The notes under the pieces are model-generated. The model worked only from the letters and a program-made list of their open reading frames with translations, was not told the DNA's origin and did not search any database. A program made the position numbers and the translations under genes. Shown one piece after another: positions 31,367 to 39,995 of a stretch of DNA of 64,000 nucleotides (positions are counted from its first letter, which is position 1; each line of letters begins with the position of its first letter). The stretch is from Nocardioides marmoriginsengisoli (GTDB taxonomy: Bacteria; Actinomycetota; Actinomycetes; Propionibacteriales; Nocardioidaceae): NCBI RefSeq assembly GCF_003725695.1, contig NZ_RJSE01000007.1, positions 248,001-312,000 on the forward strand, in the 5' to 3' direction.

Positions 31367-32821
31367 TCAGGCGGTCAGTGCCGCTGCGTGCCGGCCGGCC
31401 CGGCGACCGAAGTAGGAACCCTCGGCGAGCTGGGTTCCGGAGGCGTAGCTCTTGCCGTCCTGGGCGATGTTCGCCGCGCAGGCGCCGGCGGCGTACAGGC
31501 CGGGGATCACGGAACCGTCCTCGCGCTGGGCCTGGCCGTCGACCGAGCAGCGCATCCCGCCGAGCGTGAAGCCGGCGTACAGGGCCTTGCCGAGGGTCAG
31601 GTCGTAGGCGCCCCAGGGGCCCTGGTCCTGCGGCGCGATCCAGTCGGAGAGCTTGTGGAACTCGGGGTCCTCGCCCTCGTGCGCGTGCTTGTTGTACGAC
31701 GCCAGGGTGGCGACCAGGCGGCCCTCGGGGATGCCGAGCGCGGCCTCCATCTCCTCGACCGTCTCCCAGCCGTCGATGAACGGGCAGAGCGGCATCGACG
31801 GGTGCTCGATGTGCGCGGAGTCGACGATCAGGTAGGCGGCCTGGTCGGGCTGGTCCATCACGAAGCCGGAGGTCCGGGAGTGGTAGCTGTCCTCGGCCAC
31901 GAACCGGTCGCCGTTCTTGTTCACCACGATCCCGGTGACCAGCTGCGAGGGCGGGTAGAACGGCGCGGTGATGAACGGCTCGTCCATGAACTTCAGCTGG
32001 GCGCCGACCGAGGCGCCGAGCCGGAGGCCGAGGCCGTCGTCGTAGGTGTTGCCGAGGACGAAGAGCTTCTCGCCGAGGGCGGGGGTGTTCGCGGCGACCA
32101 TCTCGGGGTTCATCACGAACCCGCCGGCGGCGACCACGACCGCCTTGGCTCGCAGCGTGCCGGTCTCGGAGAACTTCTTCCAGGAGACGCCGACCACGGC
32201 GCCGTCCTCGGTGACCAGGTTGGTCGCGCCGGTCTCGTAGCGGACCTCGACGCCGGCCTTGAGGACCTGCTCGTTGAGCAGGTCCATCACCATCTGGGTG
32301 CCGCCGGTGTCGCCGGGGACCGGGACCTTGTGGCCGCGCGGTGCCGGTACGGCGAGGTCGCGGAACGGGTGCACCTTCTCGTTGCCGGTGAACATCAGGC
32401 CCTCGGTGTTGGGCTGGATCACCGCCTTGCCGGGGAAGTAGGAGCGCTCGAACTCGAAGCCGAGCGCCTCGATCCAGTCGAAGTGCTCGACGCTGTCGTC
32501 GCAGAAGGCGCGGATCTTGTCGGCCTCGGGCTCCTTGGAGACGGCCATCAGGAACTTGTACATCTCCTCGGCGCTGTCCTCGTGCCCGGTCGCTTGCTGC
32601 ACCGCGGTGCCGCCGCCGAGGTAGAAGTGCCCGCCGGACATCGCGCTGGTGCCGCCGTACGTCGCGGAGCGCTCCAGCAGCACCACCTTCGCGCCGGCGC
32701 GGGCGGCCTCGAGGGCCGCGCAGCCGCCGGCGATGCCGAAGCCGATCACGATCACGTCGGTGGTCTCGGCGTCCGCCGGAAGGGTGCTGGCGGGGACGAC
32801 GTCGGGAAGCGCTGTGGTCAT
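31367..32821 (-). CDS. FAD-dependent ketosteroid dehydrogenase-like oxidoreductase (Kst4D-like)
   Basis: The 484-residue protein belongs to the fumarate reductase/3-ketosteroid dehydrogenase flavoprotein family. The FAD motif is GFGIAGGCAALEAARAGA near 27-44. GGTSAMSGGHFYLGGGTAVQ near 58 and PAPRGHKVP near 159, the KHAHEGEDPEFH segment and the C-terminal GFTLGGMRCSVDGQ with SYASGTQLAEGSYFGRRAG closely recall the delta4-3-ketosteroid-5alpha dehydrogenase (Kst4D) group, from memory of that family. Length also fits Kst4D (about 490-510), being shorter than typical KstD. A perfect KstR-type box (32843-32856) overlaps its -35 region, supporting a role in sterol or cholate catabolism. The ATG at 32821 has TAGGCT 6 nt upstream. 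A steroid substrate remains an inference. Confidence 0.85.
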   Translation of the reverse strand: MTTALPDVVPASTLPADAETTDVIVIGFGIAGGCAALEAARAGAKVVLLERSATYGGTSAMSGGHFYLGGGTAVQQATGHEDSAEEMYKFLMAVSKEPEADKIRAFCDDSVEHFDWIEALGFEFERSYFPGKAVIQPNTEGLMFTGNEKVHPFRDLAVPAPRGHKVPVPGDTGGTQMVMDLLNEQVLKAGVEVRYETGATNLVTEDGAVVGVSWKKFSETGTLRAKAVVVAAGGFVMNPEMVAANTPALGEKLFVLGNTYDDGLGLRLGASVGAQLKFMDEPFITAPFYPPSQLVTGIVVNKNGDRFVAEDSYHSRTSGFVMDQPDQAAYLIVDSAHIEHPSMPLCPFIDGWETVEEMEAALGIPEGRLVATLASYNKHAHEGEDPEFHKLSDWIAPQDQGPWGAYDLTLGKALYAGFTLGGMRCSVDGQAQREDGSVIPGLYAAGACAANIAQDGKSYASGTQLAEGSYFGRRAGRHAAALTA

Positions 32822-32833
32822 GGGGGAAGCCTA
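32822..32833 (-). promoter_or_regulatory. Leaderless -10 element for the Kst4D-like gene
   Basis: TAGGCT (32833 to 32828, minus strand), 6 nt, then the ATG at 32821. Confidence 0.55.
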
Positions 32834-32842
32834 AGCCGTAAC

Positions 32843-32856
32843 TAGAACAAGTTCTA
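32843..32856. promoter_or_regulatory. KstR-type operator
   Basis: TAGAACAAGTTCTA is a perfect palindrome matching the published KstR consensus TnnAACnnGTTnnA at every fixed position. It covers the expected -35 of the Kst4D-like gene and lies just upstream of the antiporter promoter. KstR is a TetR-type repressor of cholesterol catabolism that is released by sterol CoA-thioesters; no kstR gene is in this window. Confidence 0.7.
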
Positions 32857-32870
32857 TAAGTCTCGAACGA

Positions 32871-32876
32871 TAGACT
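32871..32876 (+). promoter_or_regulatory. Possible -10 of the antiporter gene
   Basis: TAGACT at 32871-32876 is the best -10 match upstream of the ATG at 32913, leaving a leader of about 30 nt. The -35 would overlap the KstR-type operator. Confidence 0.35.
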
Positions 32877-32912
32877 TGCCTCCAACGCCCCCAATCGCCG
32901 AGGTGCCGCTGC

Positions 32913-34406
32913 ATGACACTCGACGTCCAGACGCTCAACCAGGGTCTCCTGGCGGGCACGGGCGTGCTGTTGGTCGCGATCATGGCGGTCCGGGCCTCGG
33001 TCGGTGCGGGACTGCCGAGTCTGCTGCTCTACCTGCTGATCGGCGTGGGTCTGGGCGAGAAGGGCCTCGGGATCAACTTCTCCGACGCCGAGCTGGCCAA
33101 CGCGCTCGGCTTCGCCGCGCTGATCGTGATCCTCGCCGAGGGCGGCCTCACCACCAACTGGGGCGAGATGCGCCCGGTCGCCCGGATGGGGCTCTCGCTG
33201 GCGACGCTCGGCGTCGCGGTCAGCGTCGGCATCGTCGCGGTGGTGGCGCACTTCGCGCTCGGCATGAGCTGGCAGCTCGCCGTCCTGCTCGGGGCGCTGA
33301 CCTCGCCGACGGACGCCGCGGCCGTGTTCTCCGTGCTCCGCCGGGTGCCGCTCCCGAGACGCATCAGTGCGACCCTCGAGGCCGAGTCCGGACTCAACGA
33401 CGCGCCGACGGTCGTGCTCGTCACCCTGGTCAGCGCCAGCGGGCACCACGGCGCCTTCGGCTTCGTCGGCGAGGTCGTCCTCGAGCTGGTGATCGGCGTG
33501 GTCGGCGGGCTCCTGGTCGGCTTCGGCGGCGCCTGGCTGATGCGCCGGGCGGCGCTGCCGTCGTCGGGCCTGTACCCGCTCGCGGTGCTCTCCTTCTCCG
33601 TGCTCGCGTACGCCGCGACCGCCACCGTGCACGGCTCCGGCTTCGCGGCGGTGTACGTCGCCGCCCTCGTGCTCGGGAACTCCGACCTGCCGCACCGGGC
33701 CGCGACCCGCTCCTTCGCCGAAGGGATGGCGTGGCTCTCGCAGATCGGGTTGTTCGTCATGCTCGGCCTTCTGGTCAGTCCGAGCGGGTTCACCTGGGAG
33801 GTCGCCGGCATCGCCGTCGTCGCGGTCGTCGTGCTCACGGTCGTCGCCAGACCGGTGTCGGTGCTGGTCTCGTCCGTGGCCCAGCCGATGCCGTTGCGGG
33901 AGCTGGGCTTCATCAGCTGGGCGGGGCTTCGCGGTGCGGTGCCGATCGTGCTGGCGACCATCCCGCTCTCCGCAGGGGTCGTCGACGCCACCGAGCTGTT
34001 CAACATCGTCTTCGTGCTGGTCGTGATCGACACCCTGATCACCGCCCCGACGCTGCCGTTCGTCGCGCGCGTGCTCAAGGTCGCCAGCCGCAGCGAGCCG
34101 CGGGACCTCGAGGTCGAGGCCGCGCCGCTGGAGCGGATCGCCGCGGACCTGCTGATGGTGACGATCTCGCCGAAGTCGTTGATGCACGGCGTCGAGGTGG
34201 CCGAGCTCCGGCTGCCGAAGGGCTCCTCGGTCTCGCTGATCGTCCGCGACGGCACCACCCTGGTCCCGCAGCTGCGCACCGTGCTGCGCCGGGGCGACGA
34301 GCTGCTGGTGGTGACGCCGCGCAAGTCCCGGGAGCAGACCGAGCAGCGCCTGCGCGCGGTGTCGCTCGGGGGCCGGCTGGCGCAGTGGAACGCCGAGGAC
34401 CGCTGA
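32913..34406 (+). CDS. Potassium/proton antiporter (CPA family, NhaP2/CvrA-like) with TrkA-C domain
   Basis: The 497-residue protein has about 12-13 membrane helices over residues 1-385, followed by a cytoplasmic TrkA-C-like domain (about 405-475: SLMHGVEVAELRLPKGSSV, RRGDELLVVTPR). The cation-exchange core is visible in VILAEGGLTT, GALTSPTDAAAVFSVLR near 130 and ESGLNDAPTVVLV near 165, with the paired acidic residues expected for CPA transporters. Such proteins swap cytoplasmic K+ (or Na+) for external H+, gated by nucleotides or pH through the TrkA-C domain. It is monocistronic, divergent from the Kst4D-like gene; sharing of the KstR-type box is probably positional only. A strong hairpin follows its stop. 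Confidence 0.9.
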   Translation: MTLDVQTLNQGLLAGTGVLLVAIMAVRASVGAGLPSLLLYLLIGVGLGEKGLGINFSDAELANALGFAALIVILAEGGLTTNWGEMRPVARMGLSLATLGVAVSVGIVAVVAHFALGMSWQLAVLLGALTSPTDAAAVFSVLRRVPLPRRISATLEAESGLNDAPTVVLVTLVSASGHHGAFGFVGEVVLELVIGVVGGLLVGFGGAWLMRRAALPSSGLYPLAVLSFSVLAYAATATVHGSGFAAVYVAALVLGNSDLPHRAATRSFAEGMAWLSQIGLFVMLGLLVSPSGFTWEVAGIAVVAVVVLTVVARPVSVLVSSVAQPMPLRELGFISWAGLRGAVPIVLATIPLSAGVVDATELFNIVFVLVVIDTLITAPTLPFVARVLKVASRSEPRDLEVEAAPLERIAADLLMVTISPKSLMHGVEVAELRLPKGSSVSLIVRDGTTLVPQLRTVLRRGDELLVVTPRKSREQTEQRLRAVSLGGRLAQWNAEDR

Positions 34407-34420
34407 GCCGGAAATAGACC

Positions 34421-34449
34421 CAACCGGCGGTGGTGGCCACCGCCGGTTG
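34421..34449. terminator. Bidirectional terminator hairpin
   Basis: CAACCGGCGGTGG (34421-34433) pairs perfectly with CCACCGCCGGTTG (34437-34449) around TGG. It lies between the convergent antiporter and secreted-protein genes. Confidence 0.75.
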
Positions 34450-34474
34450 AGCCTCCCCCAGGGATCGTCCGGTA

Positions 34475-36412
34475 CTACTTGACGGCGATCATGCCGTCGA
34501 TCCGGACGACCTTGCCCTTCTTGCTGATCACCTTGATGACCAGGTTGCCGGTCTTCACCGAGCTGAAGGTCTTGGCGGCGATGTACTTCTTGTTGCCGGT
34601 GCCCTTCAGGCTGTAGGTGCCGAGCTTCTTACCGGCGAAGAACACCTGGACCTTGCCGCCCTTGGCGACCTTGGTGACCAGGATCGCGATCTTCTTGGCC
34701 TTGACGTTCTTCAGCGTCATCACCGCGTTCTTCTTCTTGGCGATGCTGTAGGTGCCGAGGTAGGAGCTCCCGGCCTTGGCCCGCTTGAAGCCCTTCGCGA
34801 TCGTCATCTTGCGGTCGTCGACCGGAGTCGTGGTGCACTTCTCACCCGAGAACGCGCCGGTGGTGTTGTTCGCGTCCTTGGTCTGAACGCTGTAGCAGTA
34901 CGTCCGGCCCGGCTGGATCAGGTTCAGCAGCGACGTGCTGGGCGTGTTCAGGGTGAGGAACGAGTGCGCCCCGAACCCTCCGTTGAACGCCGCCGAGCGG
35001 ACCCGGACGTTGGCGGTGCCCAGCGCGCTGAACCGGTCGGTGGCCTTCCAGGCGACGCTCGCCTTGGTGCCGAGGGTGATCGACCCGGGAGCGGTCATCG
35101 TGGTGCTCGCGCCGGCCACGTCGAGGATCGCGCCGTTGACGAATCCCTGGGTCGGGTCGGGCATCTTGACGATGCCGGTCAGCAGGACGTTGCCCTGGCT
35201 GTCGGCGCCGACCGCGGTCTCGCCGTTGACGAAGCCGCCGGCGCTGTCGACGTTGGTCATCAGCTGGAACGGCGACTGCCGGTACGACACGTGCTGGTGG
35301 CCCGCGTCCGGGTAGCCGATCGCAACCAGGCCGCTGTCGCTGACCACGACGTCAGGGGTGGTCGATGCCGCCAGCTCGCCGACGAGGGTGCCGCCGGACC
35401 AGGAGCCGGCGTACGGGCGGGTCGCGTAGCGGACCCGGTCCGCACCGTCGTCCGAGCTCCAGGCCGCCAGCGTGAAGCCGGCCGCGTTGATGTCGACGCT
35501 CACGTTCGAGGCCGACTGGTCCTCGGCGGAGACGATGGTGGCGCTGGTGACGGTGCCGTCGGTCAGGATCTTGTTGGCCCAGACGCGGTAGTTGTTCTCG
35601 AGGTCCTGCCGGGTGTAGGCGACCACGGCGTTGTCACCGTCGATCGCGACGTCGGACCGCACCTGGTAGGCGCCGGCGAGCGAGGTCGAGTCGGCCGCCA
35701 GCCAGGTGTTGCTCCCGGCTGCCCGCGACCGGACGTCGATCGTGCTGGTGCCGTCGCCGGCGTTGTACCAGGAGACCACGGCGCGACCGGCGTTGCTGAC
35801 GGCGAGGTCCGGGGCGAACGAGCTGTTGTCGGAGAGCGTCTGCACGTTGAGGGCGCCGCCCTTCGTCAGGGTCGAGACCCGGACCTTGTTGACGTCGCCG
35901 CCGTCGGAGTCGGTGCGGGCGGCGTACACGGTGCCGGCGCCGTCCATGTCCACCGAGAGCGGCGCGGTGGCGTTCAGGTCGTTGGCGTGGCTCATCAGGG
36001 AGCGGCCGTCGAAGACCCCGCCGCCGATGTAGCGGCTGACCGCGACGCGCATCTCGCCGCCGTTGTCCTCCTCCAGCCAGGTCACGGCCGCCTCGCCCTT
36101 GTCGTTGATCACGGCGGTCGGGTTGGCGATGGTGTCGGAGGTGTACGTCAGCGAGTCCGGGACGGACCAGGATCCGCCGGTCGAGTACGACGCGTAGACG
36201 ATGTCGGCGCCCAGGGCCTCGCGGATCCAGGTGGCGACGGCGTTGCCGTTCTCGGACATCGCGACGTCGGCGTCCTTGGGGAGCAGGCCGAGCTGGCTGA
36301 TGTTGGACTGGTCGACCCAGGTGGGTGCGGCCGACGCGGACGGCAGGGTCATCAGCGCGCCCGCGGTGAGCGAGGCGGCTACGAGGCTGCCGGTGAAGGT
36401 CTTGCGGAACAT
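34475..36412 (-). CDS. Large secreted repeat protein, probable beta-propeller
   Basis: The 645-residue protein starts with a signal peptide (about 1-28, ending PSASAA). Residues about 40-400 repeat blades of the form G-x-x-x-A-T-W, e.g. NGNAVATWIRE, KGEAAVTWLEE, GRAVVSWYN, NAVVAYTR and FTLAAWSSD, spaced some 50 residues apart, as in six- or seven-bladed propellers. A fibronectin-like region follows (CYSVQTKDANN), then a Lys-rich C-terminal domain (from about 545: KKNAVMTLKNVKAKK, KVQVFFAGKK). It has no catalytic motif I recognise. Secretion and binding of a surface or matrix ligand are inferred. The gene is divergent from the LAL regulator with 197 bp between them. Confidence 0.82.
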   Translation of the reverse strand: MFRKTFTGSLVAASLTAGALMTLPSASAAPTWVDQSNISQLGLLPKDADVAMSENGNAVATWIREALGADIVYASYSTGGSWSVPDSLTYTSDTIANPTAVINDKGEAAVTWLEEDNGGEMRVAVSRYIGGGVFDGRSLMSHANDLNATAPLSVDMDGAGTVYAARTDSDGGDVNKVRVSTLTKGGALNVQTLSDNSSFAPDLAVSNAGRAVVSWYNAGDGTSTIDVRSRAAGSNTWLAADSTSLAGAYQVRSDVAIDGDNAVVAYTRQDLENNYRVWANKILTDGTVTSATIVSAEDQSASNVSVDINAAGFTLAAWSSDDGADRVRYATRPYAGSWSGGTLVGELAASTTPDVVVSDSGLVAIGYPDAGHQHVSYRQSPFQLMTNVDSAGGFVNGETAVGADSQGNVLLTGIVKMPDPTQGFVNGAILDVAGASTTMTAPGSITLGTKASVAWKATDRFSALGTANVRVRSAAFNGGFGAHSFLTLNTPSTSLLNLIQPGRTYCYSVQTKDANNTTGAFSGEKCTTTPVDDRKMTIAKGFKRAKAGSSYLGTYSIAKKKNAVMTLKNVKAKKIAILVTKVAKGGKVQVFFAGKKLGTYSLKGTGNKKYIAAKTFSSVKTGNLVIKVISKKGKVVRIDGMIAVK

Positions 36413-36568
36413 GAGAAGTGCCTTTCGTCAGGATTTGGGTGCAGCTGGTGGGGTGTTGCTTGCGGGTAGGAGCACCGAGGTCCGGGTTCCTTACAACTTC
36501 CGAGAGAAGTCTTTTTCGATGTGCTGCAACCTTCGTCCGGGCCGCGATTCCGGGGCATCCGTGAGAAC

Positions 36569-36609
36569 TACGTAGGTAACCGAGGGACCCACGTATCTAT
36601 GCTTCGGGG
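36569..36609 (+). promoter_or_regulatory. LAL regulator promoter with inverted repeat
   Basis: TACGTAGGT (36569-36577) and ACCCACGTA (36587-36595) form an inverted repeat with one mismatch and a 9-nt spacer. TATGCT (36598-36603) then lies 6 nt before the GTG at 36610. The repeat sits in the -35 region, so autoregulation or activation is plausible. Confidence 0.55.
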
Positions 36610-39468
36610 GTGAAGTGCCCGGCTCTGATCTCTCGAGCCTCGGAAATGGACCTGCTCGGGCAGGCGATCGATGAAGCGGTCGCGGGCGCGGGCCGTGCGG
36701 TCCTGCTCACCGGAGAGGCCGGGGTCGGCAAGTCCCGGACCTCCGCCGCGGTCACGGCGGCCGCCGAGGAGCGCGGGATGACGGTGCTCACCGGGCGCGC
36801 CGTACGGGCGGTGACGCCGGCACCGCTGCGACCGCTGAGCCAGGCGGTGCTCTCGTGGTTGCGTGCCAACGAGCTCCCCGACACCCCGGAGCTGAACGCC
36901 TTCCGTCCCGCGCTGGGCCGGCTGGCGCCGCAGCTCGCTCCCGCCGACGCCGATCGGTCCTCCGCCGAGCAGGCGACCTCGCTGGTGCTGCTGGGGGAGG
37001 GCCTGCTGCGCCTGCTGACCACGATCGGCGGCGGCGACGGCGTGGTCCTGCACGTCGAGGACCTGCACTGGGCCGACCCGGAGACCATGGTCGTGCTGGA
37101 GTACCTCGCCGACAACCTCGCGGACTCGCCGGTGGTGCTGCTGACGACGACCCGGCCGCTCCCGGCCCCGGCCCAGGAGTCGATGGAGAGCCTCGCGACC
37201 CGCGGTGCGCTGACGATGCTGACCCTCGCGCCGTTCGAGGACGGCGCGATCGAGGAGATGGTGCGCGGCTGCCTCGGCGGCGATGCGCCGGCCGAGGTCA
37301 GCACGTTCATCCGGGCGAACGCCGGCGGCCTGCCGCTGCTGGTCGAGGAGCTGCTCACCGGGTTGGCCACCGACGGGACGCTCGCCCAGGTCGGTGACGA
37401 CTGGCGAGTCGACGGCCCCATCGCGGCGTCGGTGCCGCAGACGTTCGCCCGCACGGTGCAGCAGCGGCTGGGCGCGCTTCCGCTGGAGGCGCAGCGGGTG
37501 GCGCGCGCGGCGGCCTTGCTGGGCGGGGGCTTCGACTGGTCGGTCCTGCCGGTCGCGCTCGAGTACGACGACGTGACCGTGCTGGACGCGCTGCGGCTGC
37601 TCGTCGCCAAGCAGATCGTGGTCAGTACGGCGGAGGGCTTCGACTTCCGGCACGCGCTCACCCGCGAGGCCGTACGGGCGGCGATGCTGCCGCCGGAGCA
37701 GGCCGAGCTCGCCCAGCGGCTCTCGGCCGGACTGGCCGCACCCGGGACCACCGCCGACAACGCCGGGATCGCCGAGCTCCAGGAGCTCGCCGGCGATCCC
37801 GGGGGCGCCGCCCGGACCTGGCTGCTCGGCGCCCAGGCCGCACTCGGGCGGGGCGCGCTGGCAACGGCGCGCGAGATGCTGGACCGCGGCCTGCGGCTGG
37901 TCCCCGCGGACTCGGACACCGGGCTGTCCCTGCGTGAGGTCCTGGTCGACGTGGTCTCGCTGGCCGGCGACGCCGCGGCCGGACTTCGGATCGGTCGCGA
38001 GCTGCTCGAGGACCTGCGCAGCGGCGGCGGCGAACCGGCGCGACTGGCGGTGGTCCGCCTCCGGATGGCCCGGTCGGCCTGGTCCAGCGGACGGCTCGAC
38101 GAGGCGGAGGACCTGCTCGCCGGTGCTGCCGGGTACGACGAGGCCGGCGCCGCGGTGCTGCGCGCCGGGATCGCCCTCGGCCGGTTCCGCCACGAGGAGG
38201 CCCTGACGCACGCCCGGCACGCGCTCGAGGTCGTCGGCGACGACTCCCCGGGAGTGGCCTGCGAGGCGTGGGAGCTGATCGGGCGCACCGAGCGCGGCCA
38301 CGACGTGCTCCGGGCGGAGGAAGCCTACGAGCAGGGGTTCCGGATCGCCGAGCGTCACGACCTCGGCCACTGGCGCAGCCGGATGCTCACCGAGCTCGCC
38401 GCGCTCGACACCGTCGCCCGTCGTCCCACCGAGGACCGGTTGCTCGCGGCGCGCGCGGTGGCGCTCGAGACCGGCGCGGTGGCGACCGCGGCCCAGATCG
38501 ACTGGTACCTGAACATCGTCCGGTTGCGGAACCACGACGTCGACGGCGCGCTGACGATCGTGAACGCCAGCATCGAGCAGATGCAGCGGTTGCAGCTCCC
38601 GCTGCTCGGGCCGGCGTACCTGCTCCGCGGCTTCGCGCACGGCCTGGCCGGGAAGTTCGACGAGATGGAGGCGGACATCGCGGCCGGTCTCGCCGTCGAC
38701 CCGACCAACATCGTGCTGATCGCGGGCGAGCACGCGCACACCCGGGCGCCCGTCGCCCTGGCGTACGCGCGCTACGAGGAGGCCCGGAGCGAGTTCGCGC
38801 TGGCGATGACCTGGTACCGCAAGCACCCGGGCCAGCTGTTCACGCTCCGCGGTGCCTGGGCGCTGCTGGAGACGGTCCTGGGCGACGGGCCCGAGGCCGG
38901 CGACGCGGCGCGGGCGGAGGTCCGTGACGGTGAGCAGGCGACCACGCCGGCCACCTGGTTCGCGCTCCGGTACGCCGACGCCGTCGCGGCCGGGAGGGCT
39001 GGTGACGGGGAGGCGGCGGCCCGGATCTTCGCCGACGCCGAGTGGGCGATGCCGGGCCGGGAGCCGTGGATCGAGCTGCACCTGAGGGCGCTGGTCGCGA
39101 CTGCGGCCGCCCGGGACGGCTGGGGAGATCCGGTGACCTGGTTCCGGCAGGCGCTGGACGGCATGGTCGAGATCGGTCAGACCGAGGCCGCGTCGGCGAC
39201 CCGGGCGGCGATGCGCGACGCCGGGATCCCGGTGCCGCGCAAGAGCAAGGGACCGCAGCGGGTGCCGGCCCACCTGCAGCGGATCGGCGTCACCGCCCGC
39301 GAGTACGACGTGCTCGAGCTGGCCGTCGAGGGGCTGACGAACGCGGCGATCGCCGAGCGGTTGTTCCTGTCCGCGCGCACCGTCGAGGTGCACGTCGGGC
39401 GGCTGCTGCAACGGACCGGGTCGGCCTCGCGCGCCGAGCTCGCCGCCCACCTGGTCGAGCCGGACTGA
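36610..39468 (+). CDS. LAL-type LuxR regulator (AAA ATPase, TPR-like, C-terminal HTH)
   Basis: The 952-residue regulator belongs to the large ATP-binding LuxR (LAL/MalT-like) group. It has Walker A GEAGVGKSRT (36-45), Walker B VVLHVEDLHWAD near 145, a winged-helix region, a long TPR-like helical middle, and a GerE-type helix-turn-helix at about 890-945 (VTAREYDVLELAVEGLTN, IAERLFLSARTVEVHVGRLL). LAL proteins are ATP-dependent activators that bind an inducer through the middle region. The GTG at 36610 is supported by TATGCT 6 nt upstream. The divergent neighbour is the secreted propeller protein, a candidate target. Only 4 bp separate its stop from the convergent ABM gene. Confidence 0.9.
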   Translation: MKCPALISRASEMDLLGQAIDEAVAGAGRAVLLTGEAGVGKSRTSAAVTAAAEERGMTVLTGRAVRAVTPAPLRPLSQAVLSWLRANELPDTPELNAFRPALGRLAPQLAPADADRSSAEQATSLVLLGEGLLRLLTTIGGGDGVVLHVEDLHWADPETMVVLEYLADNLADSPVVLLTTTRPLPAPAQESMESLATRGALTMLTLAPFEDGAIEEMVRGCLGGDAPAEVSTFIRANAGGLPLLVEELLTGLATDGTLAQVGDDWRVDGPIAASVPQTFARTVQQRLGALPLEAQRVARAAALLGGGFDWSVLPVALEYDDVTVLDALRLLVAKQIVVSTAEGFDFRHALTREAVRAAMLPPEQAELAQRLSAGLAAPGTTADNAGIAELQELAGDPGGAARTWLLGAQAALGRGALATAREMLDRGLRLVPADSDTGLSLREVLVDVVSLAGDAAAGLRIGRELLEDLRSGGGEPARLAVVRLRMARSAWSSGRLDEAEDLLAGAAGYDEAGAAVLRAGIALGRFRHEEALTHARHALEVVGDDSPGVACEAWELIGRTERGHDVLRAEEAYEQGFRIAERHDLGHWRSRMLTELAALDTVARRPTEDRLLAARAVALETGAVATAAQIDWYLNIVRLRNHDVDGALTIVNASIEQMQRLQLPLLGPAYLLRGFAHGLAGKFDEMEADIAAGLAVDPTNIVLIAGEHAHTRAPVALAYARYEEARSEFALAMTWYRKHPGQLFTLRGAWALLETVLGDGPEAGDAARAEVRDGEQATTPATWFALRYADAVAAGRAGDGEAAARIFADAEWAMPGREPWIELHLRALVATAAARDGWGDPVTWFRQALDGMVEIGQTEAASATRAAMRDAGIPVPRKSKGPQRVPAHLQRIGVTAREYDVLELAVEGLTNAAIAERLFLSARTVEVHVGRLLQRTGSASRAELAAHLVEPD

Positions 39469-39472
39469 CGCC

Positions 39473-39781
39473 TCAGAGGCCGAAGGACGGCGGGCTCTCG
39501 ACGACGGCCAGCTCCTCGGCGACGACGATCCGGTCGAAGCTCCACGAGCGGTCCGGGTTGCTGCGCTGGGCGGCGGCGAGGTCGGCGACGTCCCGGGCCT
39601 GGGCCTCGGTGCCGAACTCGACCAGCACCAGGGCGTAGGACTTGTCGACGCTGCGCACCCAGTGCCCGGAGCTGAAGCCCGGCAACCGTCGTACCCACGG
39701 GATCACGTCGCCCCGGATCTGCCGCAGCACCTCGTCGGCGCGCGCCGGGTCGAGCTCCATCGTGAGCATCAGGGTCGCCAT
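39473..39781 (-). CDS. Small ABM-like ferredoxin-fold protein
   Basis: The 102-residue protein resembles the dimeric alpha-beta barrel (antibiotic biosynthesis monooxygenase-like) family: an N-terminal strand ATLMLTMELDPARADEV, a helix, then WVRRLPGFSSGHWVRSVD and a second strand YALVLVEFGTEAQARDVAD. This one-domain fold usually forms dimers with a small pocket; activities vary and no catalytic residue is fixed. The ATG at 39781 has AGGAGG 8 nt upstream, a better start than the longer open frame. It converges on the LAL regulator with a 4-bp gap. The function is unknown. Confidence 0.7.
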   Translation of the reverse strand: MATLMLTMELDPARADEVLRQIRGDVIPWVRRLPGFSSGHWVRSVDKSYALVLVEFGTEAQARDVADLAAAQRSNPDRSWSFDRIVVAEELAVVESPPSFGL

Positions 39782-39890
39782 CGGCTCGCCTCCTAGGTGG
39801 TCAAGGGTGTCCACCTTCAGAGTGCTGGCCAGCGTGTCGGCGTACATCCGTAGTCGGTACGTATTCAAGAACCTGCGGCACACTGGGGCG

Positions 39891-39959
39891 ATGGGCCTGG
39901 TGAGTGCGCACTCGGTGCTGGCCCAGCTGGCAGAAGAGGCCCGGTCAACCGAAAAGTAG
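39891..39959 (+). CDS. Possible 22-residue leaderless small protein
   Basis: A short frame (MGLVSAHSVLAQLAEEARST and two more residues, EK) opens with ATG 39891. CACACT lies 6 nt upstream, the same spacing as the leaderless starts elsewhere here, though the hexamer departs from TANNNT. The frame is also open far upstream, so length gives no support. It ends 36 nt before the next gene. The peptide is amphipathic helical in character. It may be a chance frame within the promoter region. Confidence 0.25.
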   Translation: MGLVSAHSVLAQLAEEARSTEK

Positions 39960-39971
39960 GGCCCACTCAAC

Positions 39972-39995
39972 GTTCGCGAACCTATGATCCCGGGC
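39972..39995 (+). promoter_or_regulatory. Promoter with perfect palindrome before the SnoaL-like gene
   Basis: GTTCGCGAAC (39972-39981) is a perfect palindrome directly followed by TATGAT (39983-39988), a strong -10, and 7 nt later the ATG at 39996. This favours 39996 over the in-frame ATG at 39984, which lies inside the -10. Confidence 0.5.

Noticed and set aside
31281-34187. Long minus-strand frame crossing the divergent antiporter/Kst4D region
   Set aside because: It runs through promoters and opposite two unrelated genes; no domain.
36568-39450. Long minus-strand frame opposite the LAL regulator
   Set aside because: Same composition effect; no start signal, no domain, and the plus-strand gene is well supported.
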